47,911 nucleotides of DNA from Bdellovibrionales bacterium (GTDB taxonomy: Bacteria; Bdellovibrionota; Bacteriovoracia; Bacteriovoracales; Bacteriovoracaceae). Position numbers and translations under genes: made by a program. Positions 20,137 through 29,935 of this stretch are shown one piece after another. The stretch spans positions 1-47,911 of the forward strand of contig DAOWEO010000140.1 of assembly GCA_030638415.1 (NCBI GenBank), read 5' to 3'. The notes below the pieces were generated by a model. It saw nothing but the letters and a program-made list of their open reading frames with translations, ran no database searches and was not told where the DNA came from. Positions within the stretch are counted from its first letter, which is position 1. Each line of letters opens with the position of its first letter.

Positions 20137-21519
20137 ATGACTATAGAGAAAAGATCGTGGGCAGAGCCATATAAAATTAAAATGGTTGAGCTACTTAAAA
20201 TGACAACACGTGGTGAGCGTGAAAAAGCGATTCATGAAGCTGGTTATAATACTTTCCTTTTAAGAAGTGACGATGTTTATATTGATCTTCTTACAGACTC
20301 GGGAACATCTGCCATGAGTGACGACCAGTGGTCTGCTCTAATGCGTGGAGATGAGTCATATGCTGGCAGTCGCAACTTTTATAATCTGTGGGATGCAATT
20401 AAAGAGTTCTATGGTTATAAATACTATGTGCCAACCCATCAAGGTCGTGGTTCTGAGCACATGCTATCTCAGCTTCTTATCAAAGAGGGTGACTATATTC
20501 CTGGAAATATGTATTTTACAACTACCCGTCTTCACCAGGAGAAGGCCGGTGGAAACTTTGTTGATGTTATCGTTGATGAAGCACATGATGCACAAAACGA
20601 ATTTCAATTTAAGGGAAATGTGGACATGTCTAAAATGGAAAAACTTATTGCCGATGTTGGTGCAGATAAGGTTCCATATATCTCTCTTGAAGGTAACGTT
20701 AACATGGCCGGTGGACAGCCATTTTCAATGGAAAACTTGAAGGAACTATATTCATTTTGTAAAAAACATGACATTAAAATTTATCTTGATGCAACAAGAA
20801 CTGCTGAAAATGCTTGGTTTATCAAAACTCGTGAAAAAGGTTATGAGAACAAAAGTGTAAAAGAAATTGTCTATGAGCTTTGTTCATACACAGATGGTTG
20901 TACAATGAGTGCCAAAAAAGATTCTCTAGTTAACATTGGTGGGTTTTTTGCAACTAATGATGAAGAGCTTTGTAAAAAAGCACAAAATTTTTGTGTTATT
21001 TTTGAAGGACTTCATACATACGGTGGTATGGCCGGACGTGATATGGAAGCCATGGCAGTTGGAATCAAAGAGAGTATGGGCGACGATCATCAACGTGCTC
21101 GTGTTGGTCAAGTTCAATATCTTGGTCAACAACTTCAGAAATATGGAATTCCTATTGTTCTGCCTGTTGGTAGTCATGCAGTATTTATTGATGCAAAGGC
21201 TTTCTTGCCACACCTTGATCAAAATGATCTTCCTTCTCAGACTTTAGCAGCTGAAATATATGTTGAAAGTGGTGTACGAGTGATGGAGCGTGGAAACGTT
21301 TCTGCCGGCCGTGACCCAGAAACTGGTGAAAACCGTTGTCCTAAATTAGAGCTTGTACGTTTAACACTTCCTCGCCGTGTTTATACCCAGGCACATATGG
21401 ATGTGATTGCAGAGTCAATTAAAGAAGTATGGGATCGTCGTGATACAATTACAGGCTTAAAATTTGTTTATGAGCCTGAAGTATTAAGATTTTTTCAATC
21501 TCGATTTGAGAAAAAATAA
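20137..21519 (+). CDS. tpl: PLP-dependent beta-eliminating lyase, tyrosine phenol-lyase type
   Basis: The 460-residue protein belongs to the tryptophanase/tyrosine phenol-lyase family, which splits aromatic amino acids to pyruvate, ammonia and phenol or indole. The PLP lysine is Lys261 in MSAKKDSLVNIGG; DLLTDSGT and PTHQGRG are the N-terminal family motifs. Several positions follow tyrosine phenol-lyase rather than E. coli TnaA: GNMYFTTTR with HQEK, MERG with an arginine at 385 (the counterpart of the phenol-binding Arg381; TnaA has a hydrophobic residue), and LRFF at 450-453. I therefore favour tyrosine phenol-lyase, with tryptophanase as the alternative. The gene is alone, with AAGGAG before the ATG and a terminator after the stop. 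Confidence 0.85.
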   Translation: MTIEKRSWAEPYKIKMVELLKMTTRGEREKAIHEAGYNTFLLRSDDVYIDLLTDSGTSAMSDDQWSALMRGDESYAGSRNFYNLWDAIKEFYGYKYYVPTHQGRGSEHMLSQLLIKEGDYIPGNMYFTTTRLHQEKAGGNFVDVIVDEAHDAQNEFQFKGNVDMSKMEKLIADVGADKVPYISLEGNVNMAGGQPFSMENLKELYSFCKKHDIKIYLDATRTAENAWFIKTREKGYENKSVKEIVYELCSYTDGCTMSAKKDSLVNIGGFFATNDEELCKKAQNFCVIFEGLHTYGGMAGRDMEAMAVGIKESMGDDHQRARVGQVQYLGQQLQKYGIPIVLPVGSHAVFIDAKAFLPHLDQNDLPSQTLAAEIYVESGVRVMERGNVSAGRDPETGENRCPKLELVRLTLPRRVYTQAHMDVIAESIKEVWDRRDTITGLKFVYEPEVLRFFQSRFEKK

Positions 21520-21525
21520 TATTAC

Positions 21526-21552
21526 AAGGGAGCTTTTAAGCTCCCTTTTTTT
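21526..21552 (+). terminator. Rho-independent terminator between tpl and uvrA
   Basis: The perfect 10-bp inverted repeat AAGGGAGCTT / AAGCTCCCTT is followed by five further T residues. It lies between convergent genes. The T run is on the plus strand, so it mainly terminates the lyase transcript. Confidence 0.9.
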
Positions 21553-21554
21553 AT

Positions 21555-24338
21555 CTAAATTTTTTTAAGTAGATATTGACCCGTTTTTGATTTGACGCTT
21601 TTAGCAATTTCTAAAGGAGTTCCACTAGCAACGACTTCTCCGCCATTTTCACCTCCAGCCGGACCCATGTCAATTATATGGTTTGCTTGGGAGATAATAT
21701 CTAAATTGTGTTCAATTACGATTATGGGGTTACCTTTGGATAAAAGTAGATAGAGAGTTTTAAGTAAAGTACTAATATCATCAAAGTGGAGCCCAGTTGT
21801 CGGCTCATCTAAAATATATAAACACTTGCCTTTCGTGGTTTTAGAAAGTTCTTTAGACAATTTTAACCTCTGCGCTTCACCACCAGATAGACTAAGTGCA
21901 GATTGTCCAAGAGTTAAATATCCTAATCCAACAGATTGCATAGTGGATAAAATTCTAGCGAGTCGATAACGATACTTAAAGATTTCAAAAGCTTGATTTA
22001 CAGTTAGATTAAGAATGTCTGAAATACTGTGACCTTTAAATTTTATATCCAAAGTATCTTGATTGTAGCGACTTCCCTGGCAAAGCTCACAAGTCATAAA
22101 AATATTCGGCAGAAAATTGATTTCTATTTTCTTTACTCCATGTCCCTCGCATTCAGGACAGCGTCCATCTTTTACATTAAAACTGAATCTGCCTGCTGAA
22201 TATCCCCTAACTTGTGATTCTGGAAGTTTAGAATATATTTTTCTAATTTCATCAAATAGACCCGTATAGGTAGCAGGATTTGATTTGGAGCTTTTACCAA
22301 TAGATGACTGATCAATTTCAATAATAGATTTTATACTATCAAGGCCTGTGATACTTTTAAAATTCTCTCTTTGATATTGAGTATAGTGTGGCTTGAGATG
22401 GAACTTAATTGCAGGTACAAGTATTTCATGAATAAGTGTTGATTTTCCAGACCCACTAACTCCTGTTATGCAGGTCAATCCATCTAAAGGAATTGCAACA
22501 TTTACATTGTTTAAATTATGATGAGTTGCCCCTTGAAGATTTATGAATATTTTTGATTCAACAGAATAGAAAGATTTTTGAATTTTCTTTTTTCCTGATA
22601 AATATTGAGCTGTTAAAGAGTTTTGATTTTTCTTTACTTCGTTGACTGTTCCACTAGCAATAATTTCTCCGCCTTGGGTTCCTGCCTTTGGACCAATATC
22701 GATAAGAAAATCAGCTGATAAAATAATCTCTTCATCATGTTCTACAATAATAAGTGTATTGTCTTTAGACTTAAGGCTTTTCATTGTTTTTAGCAGTTTT
22801 GAATTGTCATAAGGGTGTAGTCCAATACTAGGTTCATCAAGTACATATAAAACACCAGAAAGTGAGTTACCAATTTGTGTAGCAAGTCTAATTCGCTGCA
22901 TTTCACCACCTGATAGACTAGTTACTGATCGATCAATACTAAGGTATTCAAGTCCAATATTTATCAGGTAAGTTAGTCTTGTCGTTATCTCATCAAGCAC
23001 TTTATTGGCAATTAGCTTCTCAGTACCTGTTAGTTTAATCTGGTTAACTAATGATAAGCAGGAGCTAATACTACACGAGACGTAATCATGAATGTTTTTT
23101 TGATTAATAAAAATATTTAAAGCTGTTAAATTTAATCTTTTGCCATGACATCTTGAACAAGAATTTTGAAACATTAACTTCTCTAGATCTCGTCTCTCTT
23201 TTTCTGAGTGGCTGGTCTTGTATTTATTTTCTAGCCAAGGAATAAGACCGATATATTTTTTTTCAAATGAGAGCTCAGAAGAGGTTGTTGTAAGAACAAA
23301 CTTGTATTTTTTATTGCTACCATAAAAAATATCAGTGATGATCTGAGGTGGTATTTGGTTAATTGGTGTATCTAATTTTATGTTTTCATGTCGTAAAATA
23401 GTTTCAACCATACTTTTTAAGTGGGGTCTGTTCTTTATTATTGGAATTGAATTTATAAAGTTTTTTGTTTCGTAATCAATGAGTAGTTCAACTGTAAAAA
23501 TACGCTCTATTCCTAAACCACGACATTTTGGACATGATCCAATTGGAGAATTAAAGGAAAAAAGACGTGCTTCTACTTTTGGTAACTCTTTGTGAGTTAC
23601 AGGAGACATAAGTTTTGTTGTAAATAGATGCTTAGTATCATTATAAAAAAGATAGAAATGTCCCTTCCCTTCATATAAAGCATGATCCACACTATCGGTA
23701 ATTCTTTTTTTATTATCATTTTTTACAATTATACGGTCAATAATAAGATACAACTCTTCTGATACTTTAATTTTTTTTGGTAGTTCTTCTAAAAAAATAA
23801 TTTGCTCTTGATAAAAGCAGCGTAGATAGCCTGCAGAGCTATATTTTTTTATACTGTCTCTAGTGGCTTCGATTTTGATTATAAAATTGATTTTAGTATT
23901 ATTTGGGAGGTTTACTATTTTATCTACTATTTGCTTGGGAGAATTTTTAGTAATTTCTTGACCACCCTGTTCGCATTTAACTACACCAATTTTTGCAAAT
24001 AATACTCTGAAAAAGTCATAAATTTCTGTAGTTGTACCTACGGTTGACCTAGGATTTTTATAGGTTGATTTTTGATCTATAGCAATTGCCGGTGATAAGC
24101 CGGTTATGGATTCTACATCTGGTGATTGAAACTCACCTAAAAATTGTTTTGAATTTGATGACAGTGATTCAATGTAACGTTTTTGTCCTTCAACATAGAT
24201 TGTATCAAAGGCTAATGAAGACTTGCCAGAGCCAGATGGGCCAGTAATAACAGTTATGCAGTTTTTTGGAATAGAAATAGATATATTTTTAAGATTGTGA
24301 ACTTTTGCTTTATGTATATGAATGAAATCATTTTGCAT
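21555..24338 (-). CDS. uvrA: UvrABC excinuclease subunit A
   Basis: UvrA is the damage-recognition ATPase of nucleotide excision repair. The 927-residue protein (family about 940) has two ABC ATPase halves, with Walker A GPSGSGKSSLAFD near residue 33 and GVSGSGKSTLIHE in the second half. ABC signatures SLSGGEMQRIRLATQIG and SLSGGEAQRLKLSKEL are both present. Zinc-binding cysteine pairs CPKCRGLG, CSRCHGKR, CPECEGHG and CELCQG are all present. It is convergent with the lyase gene. Together with mfd 1.9 kb upstream on the same strand, it forms a small repair neighbourhood. Confidence 0.97.
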   Translation of the reverse strand: MQNDFIHIHKAKVHNLKNISISIPKNCITVITGPSGSGKSSLAFDTIYVEGQKRYIESLSSNSKQFLGEFQSPDVESITGLSPAIAIDQKSTYKNPRSTVGTTTEIYDFFRVLFAKIGVVKCEQGGQEITKNSPKQIVDKIVNLPNNTKINFIIKIEATRDSIKKYSSAGYLRCFYQEQIIFLEELPKKIKVSEELYLIIDRIIVKNDNKKRITDSVDHALYEGKGHFYLFYNDTKHLFTTKLMSPVTHKELPKVEARLFSFNSPIGSCPKCRGLGIERIFTVELLIDYETKNFINSIPIIKNRPHLKSMVETILRHENIKLDTPINQIPPQIITDIFYGSNKKYKFVLTTTSSELSFEKKYIGLIPWLENKYKTSHSEKERRDLEKLMFQNSCSRCHGKRLNLTALNIFINQKNIHDYVSCSISSCLSLVNQIKLTGTEKLIANKVLDEITTRLTYLINIGLEYLSIDRSVTSLSGGEMQRIRLATQIGNSLSGVLYVLDEPSIGLHPYDNSKLLKTMKSLKSKDNTLIIVEHDEEIILSADFLIDIGPKAGTQGGEIIASGTVNEVKKNQNSLTAQYLSGKKKIQKSFYSVESKIFINLQGATHHNLNNVNVAIPLDGLTCITGVSGSGKSTLIHEILVPAIKFHLKPHYTQYQRENFKSITGLDSIKSIIEIDQSSIGKSSKSNPATYTGLFDEIRKIYSKLPESQVRGYSAGRFSFNVKDGRCPECEGHGVKKIEINFLPNIFMTCELCQGSRYNQDTLDIKFKGHSISDILNLTVNQAFEIFKYRYRLARILSTMQSVGLGYLTLGQSALSLSGGEAQRLKLSKELSKTTKGKCLYILDEPTTGLHFDDISTLLKTLYLLLSKGNPIIVIEHNLDIISQANHIIDMGPAGGENGGEVVASGTPLEIAKSVKSKTGQYLLKKI

Positions 24339-24363
24339 AATAAAATTAGTTTATTATAAAATT

Positions 24364-25293
24364 TTATAAATTATATTTAACAAAATGTTTTGTCTGCTCT
24401 CGGTCAAACCAAGAGTTAACAACAGATTTTATTTTTATCTCTTTTAACTCAGCTTCAATCTGTTTTTTCACTTGTAAAAATTTCTCAGATGCTACAAGAT
24501 CTTTCTTTTTTATAAAAAATACATGAAATTCATCATTAAGTAGTACTGGATTAGTAAAACTTCCCTCATTAGTTTTTTTCAATGCTTTTTTAATTAGTGG
24601 TAATAAACCATCTTCAGTAACATCACTAATTACATTGGTTTCAATATCTTGTAGTTTTGATGGCAAGTTCCCTGTAATTTGAAAGTTAGCTAAAATATTT
24701 TTAATATTACCTAAATCTTTTTTACTAATTTTTTTTCTAGGAAATGAAAAGTCATTTAAGGTATAGCGAAAAGATAAAGTCTTATTATTTGCATTTTTTT
24801 TGTAGTAGAAATTTTTAATTTCATATTCTGATATTGAGACTAGTGGAACAATTACTCTGGGTAAGAAGAGACTCATATATTCAATAGTTTCTTTGGTTAA
24901 TTGAAAATACTCTTGGAATGACATTTTGTTAGATTTAAGGAAGTCTAGCAGTTGTGGCCTAGTTAATCGTAACCTTTTTTCAGTTTGCTTAATTTGTGAA
25001 TCCACTTGTTCATCAGAGATGACATAGCCAACAGTTTGGAGATAATTACGGATAAGGTATTTATTAATTATTATTTTAATGACCTCTTTTTTACTATATT
25101 TATTTTTAGTATAAATCATTGGAGAGATACTTCGTCTTGCTGGTACATTGCTTTGAATTCTTTTTACTTGAGACAGAGTTATAATATTATCGTCAACAAT
25201 TGCAGCAATTTTATCTAACAATTTTGAAGATGCTGCTTGGGCTGATAGTGAGATTCCTGCTAAAAGAAAAATTGTAATAAAAAAATGTTGCAT
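24364..25293 (-). CDS. SurA-like periplasmic chaperone (SurA N-terminal domain)
   Basis: The 309-residue protein has a signal peptide (residues 1-20, ending AQA) and the SurA N-terminal segment KIAAIVDDNIITLSQVKR. A helical region like the SurA/SurA_N_3 chaperone core follows. The middle and C-terminal parts (SFRYTLNDFSF and later) look like a degenerate parvulin fold without a clear catalytic motif. It is therefore more likely a chaperone for outer-membrane or secreted proteins than an active isomerase. It is 25 bp from uvrA and lies downstream of a second PPIase gene, from which a terminator-like hairpin separates it. Confidence 0.8.
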   Translation of the reverse strand: MQHFFITIFLLAGISLSAQAASSKLLDKIAAIVDDNIITLSQVKRIQSNVPARRSISPMIYTKNKYSKKEVIKIIINKYLIRNYLQTVGYVISDEQVDSQIKQTEKRLRLTRPQLLDFLKSNKMSFQEYFQLTKETIEYMSLFLPRVIVPLVSISEYEIKNFYYKKNANNKTLSFRYTLNDFSFPRKKISKKDLGNIKNILANFQITGNLPSKLQDIETNVISDVTEDGLLPLIKKALKKTNEGSFTNPVLLNDEFHVFFIKKKDLVASEKFLQVKKQIEAELKEIKIKSVVNSWFDREQTKHFVKYNL

Positions 25294-25311
25294 GCTATGT
25301 CCTAGTCTTAA

Positions 25312-25337
25312 TAAAAAGCCTCATATTATATGAGGCT
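25312..25337 (-). terminator. Rho-independent terminator after the PpiC-type gene
   Basis: Read on the minus strand, AGCCTCAT / ATGAGGCT with a short AT loop is followed by TTTTTAT. It ends the gene at 25365-26177 and lies just before the SurA-like gene start, so some read-through is possible. Confidence 0.8.
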
Positions 25338-25364
25338 AGATTATATAAGAAAATATCGTATTGT

Positions 25365-26177
25365 TTAGAGATTTTTTTGATAAATTTTTATTTGGCCTTT
25401 TTTACGTTCCTGCTTAAAGTATGACTCAATAATTTTATCTCTTTTTTGGTCATAGGCAAATTTTTGATATTTTATTTTAGCGATCTCTTTGAAATCTTTG
25501 ACACCAAGAACTTTAATTATATGGTATCCAAATTGAGTTCTAATTGGACCAACAATATACCCAGTTTTCTTACCATTTATAGCACGAAAATACTCAGGTG
25601 CAAGTGCGCTAGATGGTTGAAAGCCCATATCTCCACCATTTGGAGCTAAGCTTGTTTGTGAGTATTTATTAGCCATTTCAGCAAAAGACTCAGGACGGTT
25701 TTTTATCTTTTTAGATATTTTAAGTGCTTGATTAAAAGCTGCTTGCTGCTCTTCTTTGACTGGATTTGCTCGCATACGAAAAAGAATATGTGCAGTACGA
25801 TACTCTTTATGCTCGTTATAATATTTACGTAATTCTTTATCAGAAACACGCAAATTTAATAGGAGTGGCTCTATGTCTTTGGAAACCTGTGCATGAAATA
25901 GAACTTCATTCATTTTTTGTTTAACAATTGGGTTTTGATCTAAGCCTGCTTTTTTTGCAGTTTGTATTCCAAGCGCTCTATTTATCAAATGGTTAAGTAC
26001 TGTTTTTTTAGTAACACTCTTATCACCTATAACCATTTTTTGCTGGCGATACTCTTGTAGAAAATTTTGATAGCGAATTTCTATACCATTCACCATTGCT
26101 ACAATTTTATTGTTGTCTTCTGCCAACACGATGTTGCTAGTTATTAAAAAGCTTACAATTAAAAAAATGTTTTTCAT
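25365..26177 (-). CDS. PpiC-type peptidyl-prolyl cis-trans isomerase, exported
   Basis: The 270-residue protein has a signal peptide (about residues 1-19, ending VLA) and a SurA_N-like N-terminal region (IVAMVNGIEIRYQNFLQEY). A rotamase/parvulin domain follows (TAHILFRMRANP, FAEMANKYSQ, NGGDMGF, TQFGYHIIKVL), then a basic C-terminus. It should catalyse prolyl isomerisation in the periplasm during folding of exported proteins. An upstream GTG at 26186 is in frame. GGAG 8 bases before the ATG at 26177 decides the start. It is paired with the SurA-like gene downstream. Confidence 0.9.
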   Translation of the reverse strand: MKNIFLIVSFLITSNIVLAEDNNKIVAMVNGIEIRYQNFLQEYRQQKMVIGDKSVTKKTVLNHLINRALGIQTAKKAGLDQNPIVKQKMNEVLFHAQVSKDIEPLLLNLRVSDKELRKYYNEHKEYRTAHILFRMRANPVKEEQQAAFNQALKISKKIKNRPESFAEMANKYSQTSLAPNGGDMGFQPSSALAPEYFRAINGKKTGYIVGPIRTQFGYHIIKVLGVKDFKEIAKIKYQKFAYDQKRDKIIESYFKQERKKGQIKIYQKNL

Positions 26178-26246
26178 TACTGACACTCCATATCAATTCA
26201 AGAAATATTATACAATTATAGTAAACTTCTTCTTAAAATGCCAATT

Positions 26247-29200
26247 TTACTTAGATAGTTCTATGGAAATTTGTTTAGAAAATTCTAAAAAAGCAAAAGA
26301 GTCAACTATATGGGGGTGTTGGTAGATAACTTTATAATCAGGAGTGAATTTATATTTTTTAGGATGAGTTATAAAAAAGTTAATAATAGATAGCTTTAAA
26401 TTTTCATTCTTATCTAAAATTTCTGGATCGAATTCGAGTGATATTACCTTACCTACAACTTTTAAGCTTTTGATACCAGTATGTTGAAGTAGTAGACGCA
26501 CGGTTAGAATTGTCTCTAACTCTTGTAGTTCTTGTGGAATAGGGCCAAAAATATCAATGAGAGAGTTAATTATTTCTATTAATACATCAGCAGAATCCGC
26601 ATTGGATAATTTTTTATAAAATTTAAGGCGTTCCGAGGGATCTTGAATATAGCTTTGAGGGATAAAATTGGCAAAAGCTGTTTGTACTTCGATATTCTTA
26701 TTTTCAACTTTGGTTTCACCTTTTAGCTCACGAATTGTCTCTTGAAGGAGTTCCATATATAGCTCAAGGCCGATCATGTGTAGATGACCAGATTGTTCAG
26801 CACCTAAAATATCTCCTGCTCCTCTTAATTCAAGATCTACAGTTGCAATATTAAATCCTCCACCCATTTCACTATAAGTTTGTAGCGCCTTGAGCCTTTG
26901 ACCTGCAATTTCACTAAGCTTGCCGTGTGAAGGAACGATAAAATATGCATAGGCTTTTTTGTCAGAGCGTCCTATGCGTCCCCTAAGTTGGTGTAATTGA
27001 GATAGGCCAAAACGGTCAGCACGGTTAATAATCATAGTGTTGGCATTTGGAATATCAATGCCTGATTCTATAATAGTTGTAGAAACTAAAATTTGATATG
27101 CACCCTTATAAAATGCACTAATTCTTGTTTCGAGCTCCTTTTCTGGCATCTGACCATGAGCAAAAGTTATTGTTGCATCTGGTACTAAATCTCTAATACG
27201 TGCAACATATTCCTCAATATCAGCCACGCGATTATGGACAATAAAGACCTGCCCACCACGAGACAATTCACGGTTCAGTGCTTTTTGAATTGTTTGATTA
27301 TCGTCGACTACTACATAGGACTTGATAGATTGACGCTTGGGTGGTGGAGTCTTAATCAGTGATAAATCACGTAGCCCTAGCATGGTAAACTGTAGCGTTC
27401 GCGGTATTGGTGTTGCAGTGAGCGTAAGAAAGTCTACTGCTTTTTTTAGTAGTTTTAGCTTCTCTTTATGGCCTACTCCAAAGCGTTGTTCTTCATCAAC
27501 AATAACTAATCCTAAATCTTTGTAGAAAATATCCTTACTTAAGAGTTTATGAGTGCCAATAATAATATCAATCTCACCTGCTTGCAGCTTTTCTTTGATA
27601 ATTTTACTCTCTTTAGTAGATTTAAAGCGTGAGAGAAACTCTATCGTAATAGGAAAATCCTTATATCTATCCATAAAGGAGTTATAGTGTTGTAGAGCAA
27701 GTACAGTAGTTGGAACTAGTATTGCAACTTGTTTATTATCTTCGATCGCTTTAAATGCAGCTCGCATGGCGACTTCGGTTTTACCAAAACCTACATCTCC
27801 GCAAACTAAATGGTCCATTGGTCTGGTACGTTGCATATCATCTAATACATTATCTATGGCCTTCTCTTGATCGACAGTTGTATTGTAGGGAAATTTAGCT
27901 GCAAACGAATCGTATAGATCATTTGGTGGACTGAAGGAGAATGCGTGGGCAGTTTCTCGCTCGGCTTGTAATCTTATTAAATCAAATGCTAGTTTTTTTG
28001 CAGAATTTTTTGCTTTTGCCTTGAGCTGTGAGAATTTGTTACTACGCAGTGATGCAAGGGATAGTGAAGCATCAGAAGAAGCCTGCTTTTGTAGCAAGTT
28101 CATCTTGTAGACAGGTAAATATACTTTATCATTTTGTTGAAATTCTAAAATAATAAAATCTGATGTTACCTCTCCGAGCTTTACCATTTCAAGGCCAAGG
28201 TATTTTGCAATTCCGTAATCACGGTGGATAACAAAGTCCCCTATTTTTAATGTTGAAAGCTGGTCTGCAAAAAGATCACTAGAGTTAACATGCTTTTTAG
28301 TTTTCTTTTTTGGAGTTGATGAAGATTTGAATAATTCGTTTTCCGTAAGAATAAGAGTATGAGATATCGCATGGTAAAATGGAGTTTGTAGAGATGAATT
28401 AATATATTGAATACGACTTCTGAGGTGACTAGAAAAACCATAAAAATCGATAAGGTACTCTATTTTTTCTTTTGATTCAGCATGATCTAAGAGAAAAATT
28501 ATATTTCCTGTACGTGCAAAAATAGTTTTACATTTTTCAAGTAAGGTTTTTAAAAAAGCTTCGCGACCTAGCTGTTTAGAAATCTCATTATTTTGTAAAA
28601 AGGTATAGCTGTCCTCTAAAGTTAATTGCAGTACTTTGTTATCATCTTCAAATTCTTCAAAAAGTTGAACAGAGTTGGTATTAAGTACATTAATTTTATT
28701 CAAAATTTGATGGTATTTAAGCTCGTATAGTTCTTCTGGTGGAGGGAGTAAGCTAATTACGCCATCCCGTCCCTCTTTCTCATTATATTCTTCTGTTAAA
28801 ATATCAAGATGGTTTTCAAAGTCTTTATGCAAAGAGTCAGATTGTAAAAAAAGAAGTGAGAGATTAAATTCTTGCCTAGTTGCTAAGTACTCTAGAACGG
28901 ATATTCGCTGTTCAAAAAATAGAGAAGAAAATTTGGTATAGTCTTCAAAGAGATTTCCTTCACGTAACTGGTCAAATATCTTGCGCTTCGCGTCAACGAT
29001 TGTACGGGATGGAGCATCTAAGTATTTGTTTATATTGGACTTAAAACTCTCTATACAACTGTCTTGTAAAATCAGATGGGGACTAGGAAAAATTGTAACT
29101 TCTTCCAATTCTTGCTCACGAATTGTTTTATAAGTAGAAGGGTCAATCTGATAGATATTTTCAATCATATCATCAAAGTAGTATAGCCTTATAGGTTCTG

Positions 29201-29774
29201 CACCATTGGGATAGATATCAACAATCTCACCTTTATGAGAAAAGGTACCTGGCTCTTCTACCGTGATTGCTGAATTATACCCGAGGGCCTGTAGCTTCTG
29301 CCCTAATTGGTAAGGGTCAATTATGTCACTAATCTGAATTTTGAGTTGGGCTGTAGCCAATTGTTCAGGATGTGGAACCTTTAAGGTTAATGCTTCTAGA
29401 GTAGTGAATAGAATTAGTGGTTGAGCATTTGGAATACTTAATTCTGATAATACACGAAAGCGTTGAAAGAGAGATGATTCAGCACTTAGTATTGTATTAT
29501 ATGGTGAAAATTCATTACCTGGATATAGTGCAAGCCGATGGTTAGTAAATAGTTTAGCTGTTTTTAAAAATTGCTTTTCTAGTTTTTGTTCATCTTCAAA
29601 TACAAGAATATAGTTTTGATCTGCGGCTAGATTTTTAAGATTTAGAAATTGGCTAAAGATAAAGAGCCATTGAGATTCATCACATCCAGAAATATTTAAT
29701 GGAAGTATAGAGGATTCTTGCCATAGCTTAACCCGCTGATGAATTGCAGAAAAAATATTAGCCTGAGGGCCCAT
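26247..29774 (-). CDS. mfd: transcription-repair coupling factor Mfd
   Basis: Mfd removes RNA polymerase stalled at lesions and recruits UvrA. The 1175-residue length fits the family (E. coli 1148). The N-terminal UvrB-like region is followed by an RNA-polymerase-interacting/CarD-like part (LKIGDFVIHRDYGIAKYLGL). The SF2 translocase contains Walker A GDVGFGKTEVAMRAAFKA, DEEQRFGVGHKE and TATPIPRT, and the TRG-type region GRIGRSDKKAYAYF follows. The ATG at 29774 has AGG about 12 bases upstream. It is divergent from nuoA across a 161-bp AT-rich gap with no other feature I can name, and lies on the same strand as uvrA. Confidence 0.97.
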   Translation of the reverse strand: MGPQANIFSAIHQRVKLWQESSILPLNISGCDESQWLFIFSQFLNLKNLAADQNYILVFEDEQKLEKQFLKTAKLFTNHRLALYPGNEFSPYNTILSAESSLFQRFRVLSELSIPNAQPLILFTTLEALTLKVPHPEQLATAQLKIQISDIIDPYQLGQKLQALGYNSAITVEEPGTFSHKGEIVDIYPNGAEPIRLYYFDDMIENIYQIDPSTYKTIREQELEEVTIFPSPHLILQDSCIESFKSNINKYLDAPSRTIVDAKRKIFDQLREGNLFEDYTKFSSLFFEQRISVLEYLATRQEFNLSLLFLQSDSLHKDFENHLDILTEEYNEKEGRDGVISLLPPPEELYELKYHQILNKINVLNTNSVQLFEEFEDDNKVLQLTLEDSYTFLQNNEISKQLGREAFLKTLLEKCKTIFARTGNIIFLLDHAESKEKIEYLIDFYGFSSHLRSRIQYINSSLQTPFYHAISHTLILTENELFKSSSTPKKKTKKHVNSSDLFADQLSTLKIGDFVIHRDYGIAKYLGLEMVKLGEVTSDFIILEFQQNDKVYLPVYKMNLLQKQASSDASLSLASLRSNKFSQLKAKAKNSAKKLAFDLIRLQAERETAHAFSFSPPNDLYDSFAAKFPYNTTVDQEKAIDNVLDDMQRTRPMDHLVCGDVGFGKTEVAMRAAFKAIEDNKQVAILVPTTVLALQHYNSFMDRYKDFPITIEFLSRFKSTKESKIIKEKLQAGEIDIIIGTHKLLSKDIFYKDLGLVIVDEEQRFGVGHKEKLKLLKKAVDFLTLTATPIPRTLQFTMLGLRDLSLIKTPPPKRQSIKSYVVVDDNQTIQKALNRELSRGGQVFIVHNRVADIEEYVARIRDLVPDATITFAHGQMPEKELETRISAFYKGAYQILVSTTIIESGIDIPNANTMIINRADRFGLSQLHQLRGRIGRSDKKAYAYFIVPSHGKLSEIAGQRLKALQTYSEMGGGFNIATVDLELRGAGDILGAEQSGHLHMIGLELYMELLQETIRELKGETKVENKNIEVQTAFANFIPQSYIQDPSERLKFYKKLSNADSADVLIEIINSLIDIFGPIPQELQELETILTVRLLLQHTGIKSLKVVGKVISLEFDPEILDKNENLKLSIINFFITHPKKYKFTPDYKVIYQHPHIVDSFAFLEFSKQISIELSK

Positions 29775-29935
29775 TTACCAACCTATTTTTTATTTATATT
29801 TTTAATAATATAATTCTCTATGAACAATAGCTATATTCCTGATAAATATTAGTAAAGAAGAAAAAAAATTAATTTTTAAAATGGCTCATTTGTGCTACTT
29901 ATATATGACTTAAATTTTAATATTTGGAGAAGTGT

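Noticed and set aside
20137-21519. Tryptophanase (tnaA) name
   Set aside because: The diagnostic positions around MERG, GNMYFTTTR and LRFF resemble tyrosine phenol-lyase more than E. coli TnaA. It is kept only as an alternative.
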